From contig JAPSLM010000013.1 of the NCBI GenBank assembly GCA_031180825.1, positions 32,600 to 96,599 of the forward strand: a DNA stretch of 64,000 nucleotides. Direction: 5' to 3'. Position numbers and translations under genes: made by a program. Shown here piece after piece: positions 17,049 through 25,210 of this stretch. Below the pieces are notes generated by a model, which was not told where the DNA came from, made no database searches, and saw nothing but the letters and a program-made list of their open reading frames with translations. Origin of the DNA: Paenibacillus sp. Lineage in GTDB: Bacteria > Bacillota > Bacilli > Paenibacillales > NBRC-103111. The first letter of the stretch is position 1. Every line of letters begins with the position of its first letter.

Positions 17049-18047
17049 TTAAGGCTTCACGTCATACATCTTGTACAAGCCATCAAGCATAAGGTTGGCC
17101 GCTTTGACGCCGCCCGCCGTATTCCAAATGACATCGTCCACTTTGAACACTTTATTGTTTTTGACGACCTTCAGGTTTTTCCAGAGGGGGTCGTTCATCC
17201 ATTCCTCTTCCTGCTTGGTTCCCTTGCCGTCGCCGGTCTCGTAGGTGAAGTAAATGACCCGGTCGGCGGCTTCAAGCTCCGTCAAGCGTTCCTTCGTAAT
17301 GTCTTCGAACGCCTTCTCGTCGTTTTTGGCGTCGGCGCGGGCAATGCCGATTTGCTTAAAGATAACGCCGGTAAACATGTTGCCGTAGTAGTAGCGGGTT
17401 TTGCCGCCCATGAAGCGGACGACGGCTACTTTCTCGTTCAGCTTGCCGCCGGCTTTTTGCTTGAAGTCCTCGATCCGTTTGTCGAATGCGGCGATGATCT
17501 TCTCGCCCTCGGCTTTTTTGTTCAAGGTTTCGGCGTACAGCTTGAAGTTATCCTTCCATTCGCCCCGCAGCGTTTCCGAATAAACGGTCGGCGCGATGGC
17601 TTTGAGCTGATCGTAAATTTTTTCGTGGCGCATTTTGTTGCCGATGATGAGATCGGGCTTGAGCGATGCGATCAACTCCAGATTCGGCTGCTGCTCGCCG
17701 CCGACCACTTTGACGCCTTCCATATCGGCTTTAATATGGTCGAACCACGGATTGCCGGTGTACGACTGCACCGCGCCGATCGGCTTCACGCCGAGCGCAA
17801 GCAGCGCCTCCGTTCCTTCGTTGGTCAAAATGACGACCTTCTGCGGGTTGGCCGGAACCTCGGCTTCGCCCATAACATGCTTGATTTTGCGCGGACCTTC
17901 CGCTTTGGCCGGGGCTGCGCCTCCGGATTGGGTTTCCGGCTGCGCTGCGGGCTTCTGACCGCAGGCCGTCAGCCAGACGGACAATAATAAGACGACGGCA
18001 AGCAAAGCCGCCGCTTTCAGACGAAACGAACGATAACGGGAAAACAT
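17049..18047 (-). CDS. Iron-siderophore ABC transporter substrate-binding lipoprotein
   Basis: A 332-residue class III (FecB/FhuD-type) binding protein. A hydrophobic signal (AAALLAVVLLLSVWL) ends in a lipobox, LTAC, so the mature protein is anchored by Cys29; a Gln/Ala/Pro/Gly-rich linker follows. The two-lobed family fold is marked by VVILTNEGTEALLALGVKPIG, then NLELIASLKPDLII in the N-lobe and IYFTYETGDGKG in the C-lobe. It is divergent from its permease and ATPase genes and sits behind a consensus promoter flanked by Fur boxes. It resembles hydroxamate/citrate-type receptors such as B. subtilis YfiY; the ligand cannot be told from sequence. Confidence 0.92.
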   Translation of the reverse strand: MFSRYRSFRLKAAALLAVVLLLSVWLTACGQKPAAQPETQSGGAAPAKAEGPRKIKHVMGEAEVPANPQKVVILTNEGTEALLALGVKPIGAVQSYTGNPWFDHIKADMEGVKVVGGEQQPNLELIASLKPDLIIGNKMRHEKIYDQLKAIAPTVYSETLRGEWKDNFKLYAETLNKKAEGEKIIAAFDKRIEDFKQKAGGKLNEKVAVVRFMGGKTRYYYGNMFTGVIFKQIGIARADAKNDEKAFEDITKERLTELEAADRVIYFTYETGDGKGTKQEEEWMNDPLWKNLKVVKNNKVFKVDDVIWNTAGGVKAANLMLDGLYKMYDVKP

Positions 18048-18111
18048 GTGCGACCTCCTGATTTCTGGTTGTTCTTGGTGTCTTCGTTACATGGTGAACG
18101 CCGCAAATGAT

Positions 18112-18126
18112 TGATAATCATTATCA
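18112..18126. promoter_or_regulatory. Fur box 1 (perfect)
   Basis: TGATAATCATTATCA is a perfect 7-1-7 Fur box. It lies just downstream of the minus-strand -10 box at 18139-18144, so Fur-Fe(II) bound here would block the lipoprotein gene. Confidence 0.93.
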
Positions 18127-18138
18127 TTTACTTGGTTA

Positions 18139-18167
18139 ATATTACTGAGCATTCGCTTGCTTGTCAA
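18139..18167 (-). promoter_or_regulatory. Sigma-A promoter of the binding-protein gene
   Basis: Minus strand TTGACA (18167-18162), 17 nt, TAATAT (18144-18139). Fur boxes lie on either side. Confidence 0.85.
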
Positions 18168-18175
18168 CTATTTTG

Positions 18176-18190
18176 TGATAATGATTCTCA
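18176..18190. promoter_or_regulatory. Fur box 2
   Basis: TGATAATGATTCTCA matches the 7-1-7 Fur consensus at 14 of 15 positions. It lies between the two divergent -35 boxes and could serve both promoters. Confidence 0.85.
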
Positions 18191-18196
18191 GATTCA

Positions 18197-18225
18197 TTGA
18201 CAGTTGAAAATGGTTCTCATACAAT
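18197..18225 (+). promoter_or_regulatory. Sigma-A promoter of the permease operon with Fur box 3 in its spacer
   Basis: TTGACA (18197-18202), 17 nt, TACAAT (18220-18225). The spacer holds TGAAAATGGTTCTCA (18205-18219), a weaker Fur box with 12 of 15 matches that exactly fills the space between the two promoter boxes. Confidence 0.85.
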
Positions 18226-18278
18226 GAAAGAAAGCGTTCATATACTATAGGTTAAGACAGGAAGCAGGCTATCCTTTT

Positions 18279-19289
18279 ATGCGCAATCCACTTCATCGTC
18301 GCTCTTCCAAAATCATCGGCCTGATTGCAGCTCTCTTACTGCTCGCTCTGGCCATGGCGGCCAGCATCATGTTCGGCCTTAACTATTATTCTTGGGATCG
18401 CGTTATCGCGTCCTATACCCAGTTTGACGGCTCCAACGATCATATTATTATCCAGACGGCGCGTGTGCCCCGGGCGCTCATCGCCGCCGCGGTAGGCGCA
18501 AGCTTGGCCGTAGCCGGCGCACTGATGCAAGCCGTTACCCGCAACCCGCTCGCATCGCCGAGTATTTTCGGCGTCAATGCCGGAGCGGCGTTTGCTATAG
18601 TTTTATCCGTAGCCATGTTTGACGTCTCGGGCATGACCCGTTATACCTGGATCGCGTTCTTGGGAGCGGCCGTCAGCGCCGGGGGCGTCTACTTTCTCGG
18701 CTCGATCGGCCGCGACGGCCTGACCCCGATCAAGATTACGCTCGCCGGGTCGGCCGTCACCGCTTTTTTCGCCTCGCTGACCCAAGGCATCCTGCTCGGC
18801 AGCGGCAAAGCGTTCGACCAAGTGCTGTTCTGGCTCGTCGGTTCGGTGGCCGGACGGACGATGGAGATGCTTAACGCGGTTCTGCCGTATATGCTCGTGG
18901 CCTTGGCCGGAGCGCTGCTCCTCTCGCCGCAAATCAACGTGCTGGCGATGGGCGAGGACGTGGCCAAAGGACTCGGCCAACGCACCCTGCTTGTCAAAGC
19001 GGCGGCGGCCGTCGTCATCGTGCTGCTTGCCGGCGGCGCCGTTTCGGTAGCGGGACCGGTCGTATTCGTCGGCATCATCGTGCCGCATATCGTACGCTAT
19101 CTGGTGGGCATCGACCACCGCTGGCTGCTTCCTTACTGCGCCGTGCTTGGCGCGCTGCTGCTGGTTAGCGCCGACGTCGGGGCCCGCTTCATCGCCATGC
19201 CGAAGGAAGTTCCCGTCGGCGTCACGACCGCTCTCATCGGCGTCCCCTTCTTCGTGTATATCGCGCGCAAAGGAGGACAGCTGTCATGA
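18279..19289 (+). CDS. FecCD-family iron-siderophore permease, subunit 1
   Basis: A 336-residue inner-membrane permease of the BtuC/FecD type with about ten helices. Family marks are RVPRALIAAAVGASLAVAGALMQ followed by NPLASPSIFGVNAGAA near the N-terminus, and AVSVAGPVVFVGIIVPHIVRYLVG near the C-terminus, which contacts the ATPase. First gene of the permease-permease-ATPase operon; its stop overlaps the next start by 4 bp. It probably pairs with the second permease as a heterodimer, as in FecCD and YfiZ/YfhA. Confidence 0.94.
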   Translation: MRNPLHRRSSKIIGLIAALLLLALAMAASIMFGLNYYSWDRVIASYTQFDGSNDHIIIQTARVPRALIAAAVGASLAVAGALMQAVTRNPLASPSIFGVNAGAAFAIVLSVAMFDVSGMTRYTWIAFLGAAVSAGGVYFLGSIGRDGLTPIKITLAGSAVTAFFASLTQGILLGSGKAFDQVLFWLVGSVAGRTMEMLNAVLPYMLVALAGALLLSPQINVLAMGEDVAKGLGQRTLLVKAAAAVVIVLLAGGAVSVAGPVVFVGIIVPHIVRYLVGIDHRWLLPYCAVLGALLLVSADVGARFIAMPKEVPVGVTTALIGVPFFVYIARKGGQLS

Positions 19290-20338
19290 GCCGACAATCC
19301 AGCCGGTACTTCACCGTCCGCGGAAAAGCTTTCTCGTATCTCGTCAGCAAAAGAGCGCTGGCCGTCACCCTGCTGCTGCTCTTAATCACTGTTGCCGTCA
19401 TGATTCTCAGCACCGGCATCGGCAGCGTCTATATCCCGCCGGGCGAGGTCGTCCGTTCGGTCTTCGGCTTCGGCGCCGATTCCAGCGAGATGATCGTGCG
19501 CTCGCTTCGGCTGCCGCGGATTTTGATGGCCGTGCTCGTCGGTGCGTCGCTCGCGGTGGCCGGGGCGATTCTGCAAGGCGTCGTGCGCAATTCGCTGGCT
19601 TCGCCCGATACGGTCGGCATGACCGGCGGCGGAACGCTTGGAGCCGTCTCGTTCTTTTTCTTTTTCTCGGACAAAATTACGATTCATCTGCTGCCGGTCT
19701 TCGCTATCGCCGGCGCCTTCATCGCCACCTTCGTCGTCTATGCCCTGTCGTGGAAAGGAGACGGCGTTACGCCGCTTCGGCTCGTGCTGATCGGCATCGG
19801 CTTCGCGGCGGCGATGAGCTCGATCTCGTATATGATGCTGATCTCCGGTCCCGTCGTTCTGGCGAACCAGTCGCTTACGTTCATGACCGGAAGCATTTAC
19901 GGCGTCTCTTGGGAGAAGTCCGTCACGCCGCTGCTGCCTTGGTTTATTGTGCTGCTGCCGCTGATTATCATCTATTCGCGGCACGTCAATATTCAGGAGC
20001 TCGGCGAAGAAGTCGCCCGCAGCGTAGGCAGCGCCGTCCAGCGCCAGCGGTTCCTGCTTCTGCTGCTCAGCGTCGCCTTGGGCGGAGCCGCCGTAGCGTT
20101 CGGCGGAGCGATCGGCTTCATCGGCTTGATGGCGCCGCATATGGCCCGCAAGCTGGTCGGCCCGGCCTTCGGCGCGCTGGTGCCGGTGTCCGCGCTCATC
20201 GGAGCGATCGTGCTGCTGCTGTCCGACCTGGCCGGCCGGACGCTGTTTGCGCCGCTCGATATTCCCGCCGGCGTATTTACCGCCAGCATCGGCGCGCCGT
20301 TCTTCGTCTATTTGCTGTACCGCAGCCGCAACCGTTAA
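19286..20338 (+). CDS. FecCD-family iron-siderophore permease, subunit 2
   Basis: A 350-residue FecCD permease. It repeats the family blocks LPRILMAVLVGASLAVAGAILQ plus NSLASPDTVGMTGGG and GGAIGFIGLMAPHMARKLVG. The ATG overlaps the previous stop (ATGA), so the two subunits are translationally coupled, in keeping with a 1:1 heterodimer. It has a longer cytoplasmic N-terminus (about 30 residues) than subunit 1. Confidence 0.94.
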   Translation: MSRQSSRYFTVRGKAFSYLVSKRALAVTLLLLLITVAVMILSTGIGSVYIPPGEVVRSVFGFGADSSEMIVRSLRLPRILMAVLVGASLAVAGAILQGVVRNSLASPDTVGMTGGGTLGAVSFFFFFSDKITIHLLPVFAIAGAFIATFVVYALSWKGDGVTPLRLVLIGIGFAAAMSSISYMMLISGPVVLANQSLTFMTGSIYGVSWEKSVTPLLPWFIVLLPLIIIYSRHVNIQELGEEVARSVGSAVQRQRFLLLLLSVALGGAAVAFGGAIGFIGLMAPHMARKLVGPAFGALVPVSALIGAIVLLLSDLAGRTLFAPLDIPAGVFTASIGAPFFVYLLYRSRNR

Positions 20339-20403
20339 TCAGCCTGTCGATATCGATGTGAAGCCTTGACAAAGCCTTGACACGGACACCATTGTAAAAC
20401 AGA

Positions 20404-20494
20404 GAAGCCCGGCCTAGACCAAGCGGAGCTACGAAATCGACCTATATGGCCGAAAACGTTCCGTATGCGCAATTTCTGCTTATCTCCGGGCTTC
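20404..20494. repeat. Long-range inverted repeat ahead of the ABC ATPase gene
   Basis: GAAGCCCGG (20404-20412) and CCGGGCTTC (20486-20494) are perfect complements 73 nt apart in the 178-nt gap between the second permease and the ATPase. The right arm ends 15 nt before the AGGAG of the ATPase gene, so folding could affect its translation. TTGACA occurs twice nearby (20367-20384) without a clear -10 box. Confidence 0.5.
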
Positions 20495-20516
20495 GAGAAC
20501 GAAGGAGAAGATTCCT

Positions 20517-21353
20517 ATGACTGCCATCCAATCGAACGACCTGTGCCTTTGTTACGGGGATACGTGCATTTTTCGAGAGCTGAACATCAAAATTCCGAAA
20601 GGAAAAATAACGGTGTTTATCGGCGGCAACGGCTGCGGCAAATCGACCCTGCTCCGCTCTCTCGCCCGGCTGCTCAAGCCGCAAAGCGGACAAGTGGTGC
20701 TCGACGGCAGCAACATCGCGACGATGTCCACCAAGGAAGTGGCCAGACGTATGGCGATTCTTCCGCAAGGCCCGGCAGCTCCGGAAGGCTTGACGGTGCT
20801 GCAGCTAGTCAAGCAGGGACGCTACCCTTATCAAAGCTGGCTGCAGCAGTGGTCCAAGGAAGACGAAGCCATGGTGCAGCGCGCCCTTGAGCTGACGCAT
20901 ATGAAGCCGCTCGCCGAGCGCACGGTCGATTCCTTGTCCGGCGGCCAGCGGCAGCGGGCCTGGATCGCCATGACGCTAGCGCAAGGCACGCCGACGATTC
21001 TGCTGGACGAACCGACGACGTACCTTGACCTGGCACACCAAATCGAAGTGCTCGATCTGCTGTACGAGCTGAATGAAAGCGAGCAGCGCACGATTGTCAT
21101 GGTCCTTCATGACATTAACCTTGCCTGCCGCTACGCGCATAACATCGTGGCCATCAAAGACCGCAAAGTATGGGCCGAAGGACGGCCGAAGGACATTGTC
21201 AACGAGGAGCTGATCCGCAGCGTGTTCGAGCTGGAATCGCGAATCGTCGAAGACCCGCTGTTCGGCACGCCGATGGTCGTTCCTTTCGGCAGAGGCAAGC
21301 AGCCTCTGGCGGCTCAAGCGGCGGCTCCCAAACTCGCGGTGGCCGGACAATAA
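20517..21353 (+). CDS. Iron-siderophore ABC transporter ATP-binding protein
   Basis: A 278-residue FepC/FhuC-type ATPase. Walker [14 protein letters not shown] (about 37-49), the signature [13 protein letters not shown] (about 140), Walker [14 protein letters not shown] and the switch His in MVLHDINLA are all present. The C-terminal 40 residues are Ala/Pro-rich and not part of the ATPase fold. It powers the two FecCD permeases. B. subtilis siderophore systems often share one such ATPase (YusV), but here the gene is third in the operon behind an unusually long 178-nt gap. Confidence 0.95.
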   Translation: MTAIQSNDLCLCYGDTCIFRELNIKIPKGKITVFIGGNGCGKSTLLRSLARLLKPQSGQVVLDGSNIATMSTKEVARRMAILPQGPAAPEGLTVLQLVKQGRYPYQSWLQQWSKEDEAMVQRALELTHMKPLAERTVDSLSGGQRQRAWIAMTLAQGTPTILLDEPTTYLDLAHQIEVLDLLYELNESEQRTIVMVLHDINLACRYAHNIVAIKDRKVWAEGRPKDIVNEELIRSVFELESRIVEDPLFGTPMVVPFGRGKQPLAAQAAAPKLAVAGQ

Positions 21354-21366
21354 TAGGATGCCGAAT

Positions 21367-21404
21367 AAAAGCGCCTCTCCTGTAAAAGGAGCAGAGCGCT
21401 TTTT
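21367..21404 (+). terminator. Intrinsic terminator of the siderophore transporter operon
   Basis: AAAAGCGC pairs with GCGCTTTT around an inner CTCC/GGAG stem, followed by TTTTTCG, beginning 13 nt past the stop codon. Confidence 0.85.
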
Positions 21405-21456
21405 CGTGGTATAAACAATTTTGACCGGCTGAAACTCATCGAATGGTTCAACCCTG

Positions 21457-22248
21457 TTACAAGTTTAGTTTTGTACCGATATACGCTTCGGCCAGCTTGA
21501 CCAATTCTTTCTTCGGGACGTTTCCGCTCAAGGTTAAATACATCGTCCCCACGTTATCCATGCGCATTTGCAGCTCCAGGCTCGCTTCCGGCCCGCCGCT
21601 TCTAAAGATGCTCATGATCCGGTCATCTACTTTTACGAGCTCCCAATCTTCGGGATAATAGGATACGGCTCGCCTTTCGCCTTCATGCTTATGCTCAAAG
21701 TTTTGCGAGATCACAATCCACTCTTTTCCCTGCTCGAAAATATCGTAAAAGCCCCCAATATATACATCATCGGCTGCCGCAGGTTTTTTAAAGGAAGTAG
21801 CCGCCACGCCGAACGTCCGTGAGGGCTTCCTGTCGCTATTCGCAGGCCGCAGCAAGGGAACAGGCCACTCCTTCTGCGCTTCTTCAAGCGTCAGGGTCTT
21901 CCATTCCGCGGGGCGATTTTTCAGCTCATGATCGATAATTTCGAGCTGGGTCATCTTGGCATGCCATGCCGTACTTTGTTCGGGCTCAGGTTTATAGGTC
22001 GTAACTTCGATTCCATTCCATTCGAACAGGAAGGAGGTGACGGAGCCGTTAACCGAAACCGCAGCTGCGAAAAACATAACAACCGCCGCAACCCAGGTAT
22101 GAGCCTTCCATGATCTCCGGCAGGGCTTGCCGTTACGCTGCCGATGCGCCCTGATTTTTCCCATGACCGCCGGGGCGGCCTCAATCTCGCCCGGATCAAC
22201 TCTCTTCATCGCCCGGACCAGCTTATCGTAGTTCAAATCGTTGTTCAT
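21457..22248 (-). CDS. Membrane-anchored anti-sigma-like protein (DUF4367-type)
   Basis: A 263-residue protein with a short cytoplasmic N-terminus of about 50 residues, one membrane helix (TWVAAVVMFFAAAVSV) and an extracytoplasmic domain of about 190 residues whose C-terminal part (EWIVISQNF, SLELQMRMDNVGTMYLTLSGNVPKKEL) resembles DUF4367 domains found in sigma-factor regulators. The ATG at 22248 follows GAGGAGG and lies inside the 3' end of the ECF sigma gene (26-bp overlap), the normal layout for a sigma factor and its membrane antagonist. The signal sensed is unknown. Confidence 0.75.
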   Translation of the reverse strand: MNNDLNYDKLVRAMKRVDPGEIEAAPAVMGKIRAHRQRNGKPCRRSWKAHTWVAAVVMFFAAAVSVNGSVTSFLFEWNGIEVTTYKPEPEQSTAWHAKMTQLEIIDHELKNRPAEWKTLTLEEAQKEWPVPLLRPANSDRKPSRTFGVAATSFKKPAAADDVYIGGFYDIFEQGKEWIVISQNFEHKHEGERRAVSYYPEDWELVKVDDRIMSIFRSGGPEASLELQMRMDNVGTMYLTLSGNVPKKELVKLAEAYIGTKLNL

Positions 22249-22786
22249 GGCACAAAGCCTCCTCATTCATCAGCCTTTTTTTCTGAAGCTTCCGCTTCAG
22301 CCGTTCGAACCGTTTGCGAATGGTTGAAGCGCTCTCGTCCGTAATCTGCGCGATCTCTTCGAACGAATAGTCCTCGACGACCCGGAGGATCAGCAGCTTC
22401 TTATCCTGCACGGAAAGTCCTTGGAACCAATACGCCATCTCCGCTCCCATTTGCTCCGAATATACCTGCTCCGCGCTTTTGCTCAACCCGTCCGTTCGAA
22501 ACAACGGCAGCAGGCCCAGCCATCGCCTCCTTCTTTTCAGCAGGTTGCGGCAATGATTCTCTGCAATCTTATGCAGCCACGCCGAGAACGAACGGCGGTT
22601 GTCATAGACGGCCAATTGCTGATACGTTTTGAAAAAAATGTCCTGCACCGCATCCTCCGCTTCTTGACGGTCTCCAAGCAAAAAGAAGCAAAACCGGTAT
22701 ATTTTCTGTTCATATGCCCGGATGACCGGTTCGAACGATTCGGAATCGCCATGTCGAACCTTCTCAATAAGGTCGTTGATTTCCAC
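22223..22786 (-). CDS. ECF-type RNA polymerase sigma factor
   Basis: A 187-residue group 4 sigma factor. Region 2 is YRFCFFLLGDRQEAEDAVQDIFFK (about 31-54, quoted in part as LGDRQEAEDAVQDIFFK) with the -10 recognition segment RSFSAWLHKIAENHCRN, and region 4 is VEDYSFEEIAQITDESASTIRKR (in part SFEEIAQITDES). Start is the GTG at 22786 behind GGGAGG. It is co-transcribed with the overlapping anti-sigma-like gene. I could not identify an autoregulatory ECF promoter with confidence. Confidence 0.92.
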   Translation of the reverse strand: MEINDLIEKVRHGDSESFEPVIRAYEQKIYRFCFFLLGDRQEAEDAVQDIFFKTYQQLAVYDNRRSFSAWLHKIAENHCRNLLKRRRRWLGLLPLFRTDGLSKSAEQVYSEQMGAEMAYWFQGLSVQDKKLLILRVVEDYSFEEIAQITDESASTIRKRFERLKRKLQKKRLMNEEALCHEQRFELR

Positions 22787-22917
22787 GATAACCTCCCTTT
22801 CTTGCCAGCCTATTAACTATACAACCGGGAACGGGAGAACGTGACCCCTTTTAAAAATTTTGTATTTTTCCGCGTTCAGGGAACAATAAATTCGAAAATG
22901 GACAGGGAGGAATGGCC

Positions 22918-23049
22918 TTGCGCGCTTTTTCCTATTACGTGCACGATTATTGGCTGTCGGGCATTTTAGTTATCGGAGCCATATGGGCGGTTTTTTACGT
23001 TTATCGAAATTGGGACAAAATCATGATTAAAGGCAGCGGTCGCAAGTAG
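22918..23049 (+). CDS. Small single-pass membrane protein (43 residues)
   Basis: A tiny gene missed by length-based gene finding. It encodes a single hydrophobic helix (SGILVIGAIWAVFYVY) flanked by HDYWL and a basic tail ending KGSGRK. GGGAGG lies 7 nt before the TTG at 22918; an ATG at 22912 is in frame but only 1-2 nt from that site. It lies between the divergent ECF sigma gene and the purD terminator. Function unknown; a small regulatory or stress-linked membrane peptide is possible. Confidence 0.55.
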   Translation: MRAFSYYVHDYWLSGILVIGAIWAVFYVYRNWDKIMIKGSGRK

Positions 23050-23069
23050 GCAAAGGCTTCTCCGCAACG

Positions 23070-23110
23070 CAAAAAACCGGGGCAAAGGAATCGCTTCCTT
23101 TACCCCGGTT
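23070..23110 (-). terminator. Intrinsic terminator of the purine operon
   Basis: Minus strand AACCGGGGTAAAGGAA, small loop, TTCCTTTGCCCCGGTT, then TTTTTGCG: a long near-perfect stem 4 nt past the purD stop codon. It may also stop the small gene on the opposite strand. Confidence 0.92.
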
Positions 23111-23114
23111 CGTT

Positions 23115-24374
23115 TTACACGAGCGCTTTCTTCGCAATGTCGGTACGATTGTGCTTGCCTTGGAAACGGATGCGATCGGCATCCGCATAAGCTTTGGCCC
23201 GGGCCTCGGCAATATCGCGGCCAAGCGCCGTCACGCCAAGCACGCGGCCTCCGTTGGTCACCACTTCGCCGTTCTTTATGGCCGTTCCGGCGTGGAATAC
23301 GATCGAATCCTGCACGTCGTCCAAGCCTTCGATCGGAAGCCCCTTCGGATACGAGCCTGGATAGCCTTCGGACGCCAAAATGACACAGACCGCGGCTTCC
23401 TCGCTCCACTCGATCTCCATCTGATCCAGCCTTCCGTTGACCGCAGCGAGGAAAATGTCCAACAAATCGGTTTTTAACCGCGGCAGTACGACCTGTGTCT
23501 CGGGGTCGCCGAAGCGGGCGTTGAACTCGATCGTCTTCGGTCCGTTCGGCGTCAGCATCAGGCCTGCGAACAGCACGCCGCGGAACGGCCGGCCTTCGGT
23601 GACCATCGCTTTGGCCGTCGGCTTAATGATCGTCTCGATCGACTCGTCGATCACGGCTTGCGGGATATGAGGCAGCGGGCTGTAGGTGCCCATGCCGCCG
23701 GTGTTTGGCCCCTTGTCGTTATCGTAGACGGCCTTATGATCTTGGGCCGGGACCATCGGGCAGACCGTTTCGCCGTCGACGAACGAGAGAATCGACATTT
23801 CCTGACCGGTGAGGAACTCCTCGATCACCACTTGGTTGCCGGATTCCCCGAACACCTTGGCGACCATGATGTCGTGCAGCGCTTTTTCCGCTTCGTCCAG
23901 CGTCTGGGCCACGATAACACCCTTGCCTGCCGCGAGGCCGTCCGCTTTAATCACGATAGGCGCTTGCTGCCGGCGCAAATAAGCGACCGCGTCCTCGTAA
24001 CGCTCGAACGATTCGTAAGCGGCTGTCGGGATGTTGTATTTTTTCAGCAGCTGCTTGGTGAACACTTTGCTGCCTTCGATAATCGCCGCATTTTGGCGGG
24101 GGCCGAATACGCTCAGACCTTTCGCTTCCAAGTGATCGACGATGCCTTCGGACAGCGGATCATCCGGACCGATGACAACCAGATCAATCGTTTGATCGAT
24201 GGCAAACTGCGCAATTTCCTCAAATTGGTTCACTTGAATCGGGACGCACTCGGCTACCGATGCGATCCCGCCGTTCCCCGGCGCACAGTACAGCTCCGTG
24301 ACTTTGGGGCTTTTCTTCAGGGCCCAGCATATCGCATGCTCGCGGCCGCCGCCGCCTACAACCAGTATCCGCAC
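23115..24374 (-). CDS. purD: Phosphoribosylamine--glycine ligase (GARS)
   Basis: A 419-residue ATP-grasp enzyme joining glycine to 5-phosphoribosylamine, the second step of IMP synthesis. N-terminal VVGGGGREHAICWALK (5-20), the glycine/ATP-grasp elements IKADGLAAGKGVIVA, DHKAVYDNDKGPNTGGMG and the catalytic EFNARFGDPE are all present, and the length matches B. subtilis PurD. Last gene of the operon, 13 nt after purO, followed directly by a strong terminator. Confidence 0.97.
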   Translation of the reverse strand: MRILVVGGGGREHAICWALKKSPKVTELYCAPGNGGIASVAECVPIQVNQFEEIAQFAIDQTIDLVVIGPDDPLSEGIVDHLEAKGLSVFGPRQNAAIIEGSKVFTKQLLKKYNIPTAAYESFERYEDAVAYLRRQQAPIVIKADGLAAGKGVIVAQTLDEAEKALHDIMVAKVFGESGNQVVIEEFLTGQEMSILSFVDGETVCPMVPAQDHKAVYDNDKGPNTGGMGTYSPLPHIPQAVIDESIETIIKPTAKAMVTEGRPFRGVLFAGLMLTPNGPKTIEFNARFGDPETQVVLPRLKTDLLDIFLAAVNGRLDQMEIEWSEEAAVCVILASEGYPGSYPKGLPIEGLDDVQDSIVFHAGTAIKNGEVVTNGGRVLGVTALGRDIAEARAKAYADADRIRFQGKHNRTDIAKKALV

Positions 24375-24387
24375 GTTCAGGCTCCTC

Positions 24388-25122
24388 CTATTCTTTGTTG
24401 ACGATCAGCAGCTCGGTCTCTCCGGTGCCGATCCGAACCGTTTTGACGAGCAGCGAGATGCGGTTCTCGTCGTTGAGCGCCTGCCAGTAGGCATCCGCGA
24501 TCTGCCGGACGTCGTTGCCGGCAATCGGCACAAGCGCCGGTTCGCCTTGGAAGGAAGGCAGCGGATTCCCGTCGCCGGCATACGTATGGATGCAGTGACC
24601 GTAGCCCGGCAGCGCCTTCTCGTACGTATACGTATGACGAAGGGTCTGATCTTCCGTATTTCCGCTCGATTTCAAAATCGACAGCTTATACGCAAATTGC
24701 CCGTCGTTCACATCGATCAAACCGCTGATTCGCGGGGTAAAATTCGGCGCGTCCGGCTCGTACGTCCGGGTCGCCAGAGCGGCCTCAAACGTGCCGCGGG
24801 AAAGCAGCGCCTCATGAATCGTATCCGTCTGGTCGCCGTTCGTCACGATATGCGCGCCGTTCGCGTGCTTCACCGGGTAATAGATGATCAGCGACGGATC
24901 GGTGAGCTTCGCCGGGTCTTTCGCTTCGGTGCGGACAAACCCGTTGTCCTCCTGGATAAATACGCGGTTGCGGCTGTTCTCGCTGCGCCCCATGATCCAG
25001 TACACCTGCACGAGTCGGGTGCCGTCCGGCGTCTGCCCGATCACGATGCCGCGGCCCGGGTATGCATTTTGGCGCAAACTTTGATAATACTGCTCCGCTT
25101 GCGCGGCTCTGTTCGTCGACAC
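24388..25122 (-). CDS. purO: PurO-type IMP cyclohydrolase
   Basis: A 244-residue protein of the PurO (IMP_cyclohyd) family first known from methanogens, which closes the purine ring from FAICAR to IMP. Shared marks, from memory of archaeal PurO, are the N-terminal YPGRGIVIG, then GRSENSRNR, the conserved VTNGDQTDTI (about 93-102) and the TPRI in PNFTPRISG. The bacterial form carries about 45 extra C-terminal residues. It supplies the activity missing from the neighbouring PurH, which has no cyclohydrolase domain. The ATG at 25122 follows GAGGAGGAATATT; a duplicated hairpin sits just upstream of it. Confidence 0.87.
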   Translation of the reverse strand: MSTNRAAQAEQYYQSLRQNAYPGRGIVIGQTPDGTRLVQVYWIMGRSENSRNRVFIQEDNGFVRTEAKDPAKLTDPSLIIYYPVKHANGAHIVTNGDQTDTIHEALLSRGTFEAALATRTYEPDAPNFTPRISGLIDVNDGQFAYKLSILKSSGNTEDQTLRHTYTYEKALPGYGHCIHTYAGDGNPLPSFQGEPALVPIAGNDVRQIADAYWQALNDENRISLLVKTVRIGTGETELLIVNKE

Positions 25123-25136
25123 TTGGAATATTCCTC

Positions 25137-25200
25137 CTCAGGGCATTACGGAGTAATGCCCGCATCGTAAGCATAAGCTCAGGGTATTGCGGAGTAATGC
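25137..25200. repeat. Duplicated 23-bp unit and hairpin between purH and purO
   Basis: Two 23-bp copies (25137-25159 and 25178-25200, 21 of 23 identical), each containing GCGGAGTAATGC or ACGGAGTAATGC, separated by 18 bp. Copy 1 extends into a perfect hairpin with a 9-bp stem, GGGCATTAC and GTAATGCCC, and a 3-nt loop (25141-25161) ending only a few nt before the purO ribosome binding site. Copy 2 folds less well. Confidence 0.75.
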
Positions 25201-25210
25201 TATTCGCTTC

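Noticed and set aside
22787..22911. Autoregulatory ECF promoter upstream of the sigma gene
   Set aside because: TATAGT and several GAAC-like words occur but no -35/-10 pair with sensible spacing could be defended.
25137..25200. Possible CRISPR array
   Set aside because: Only two repeat units with one 18-bp gap, within an operon and without cas genes.
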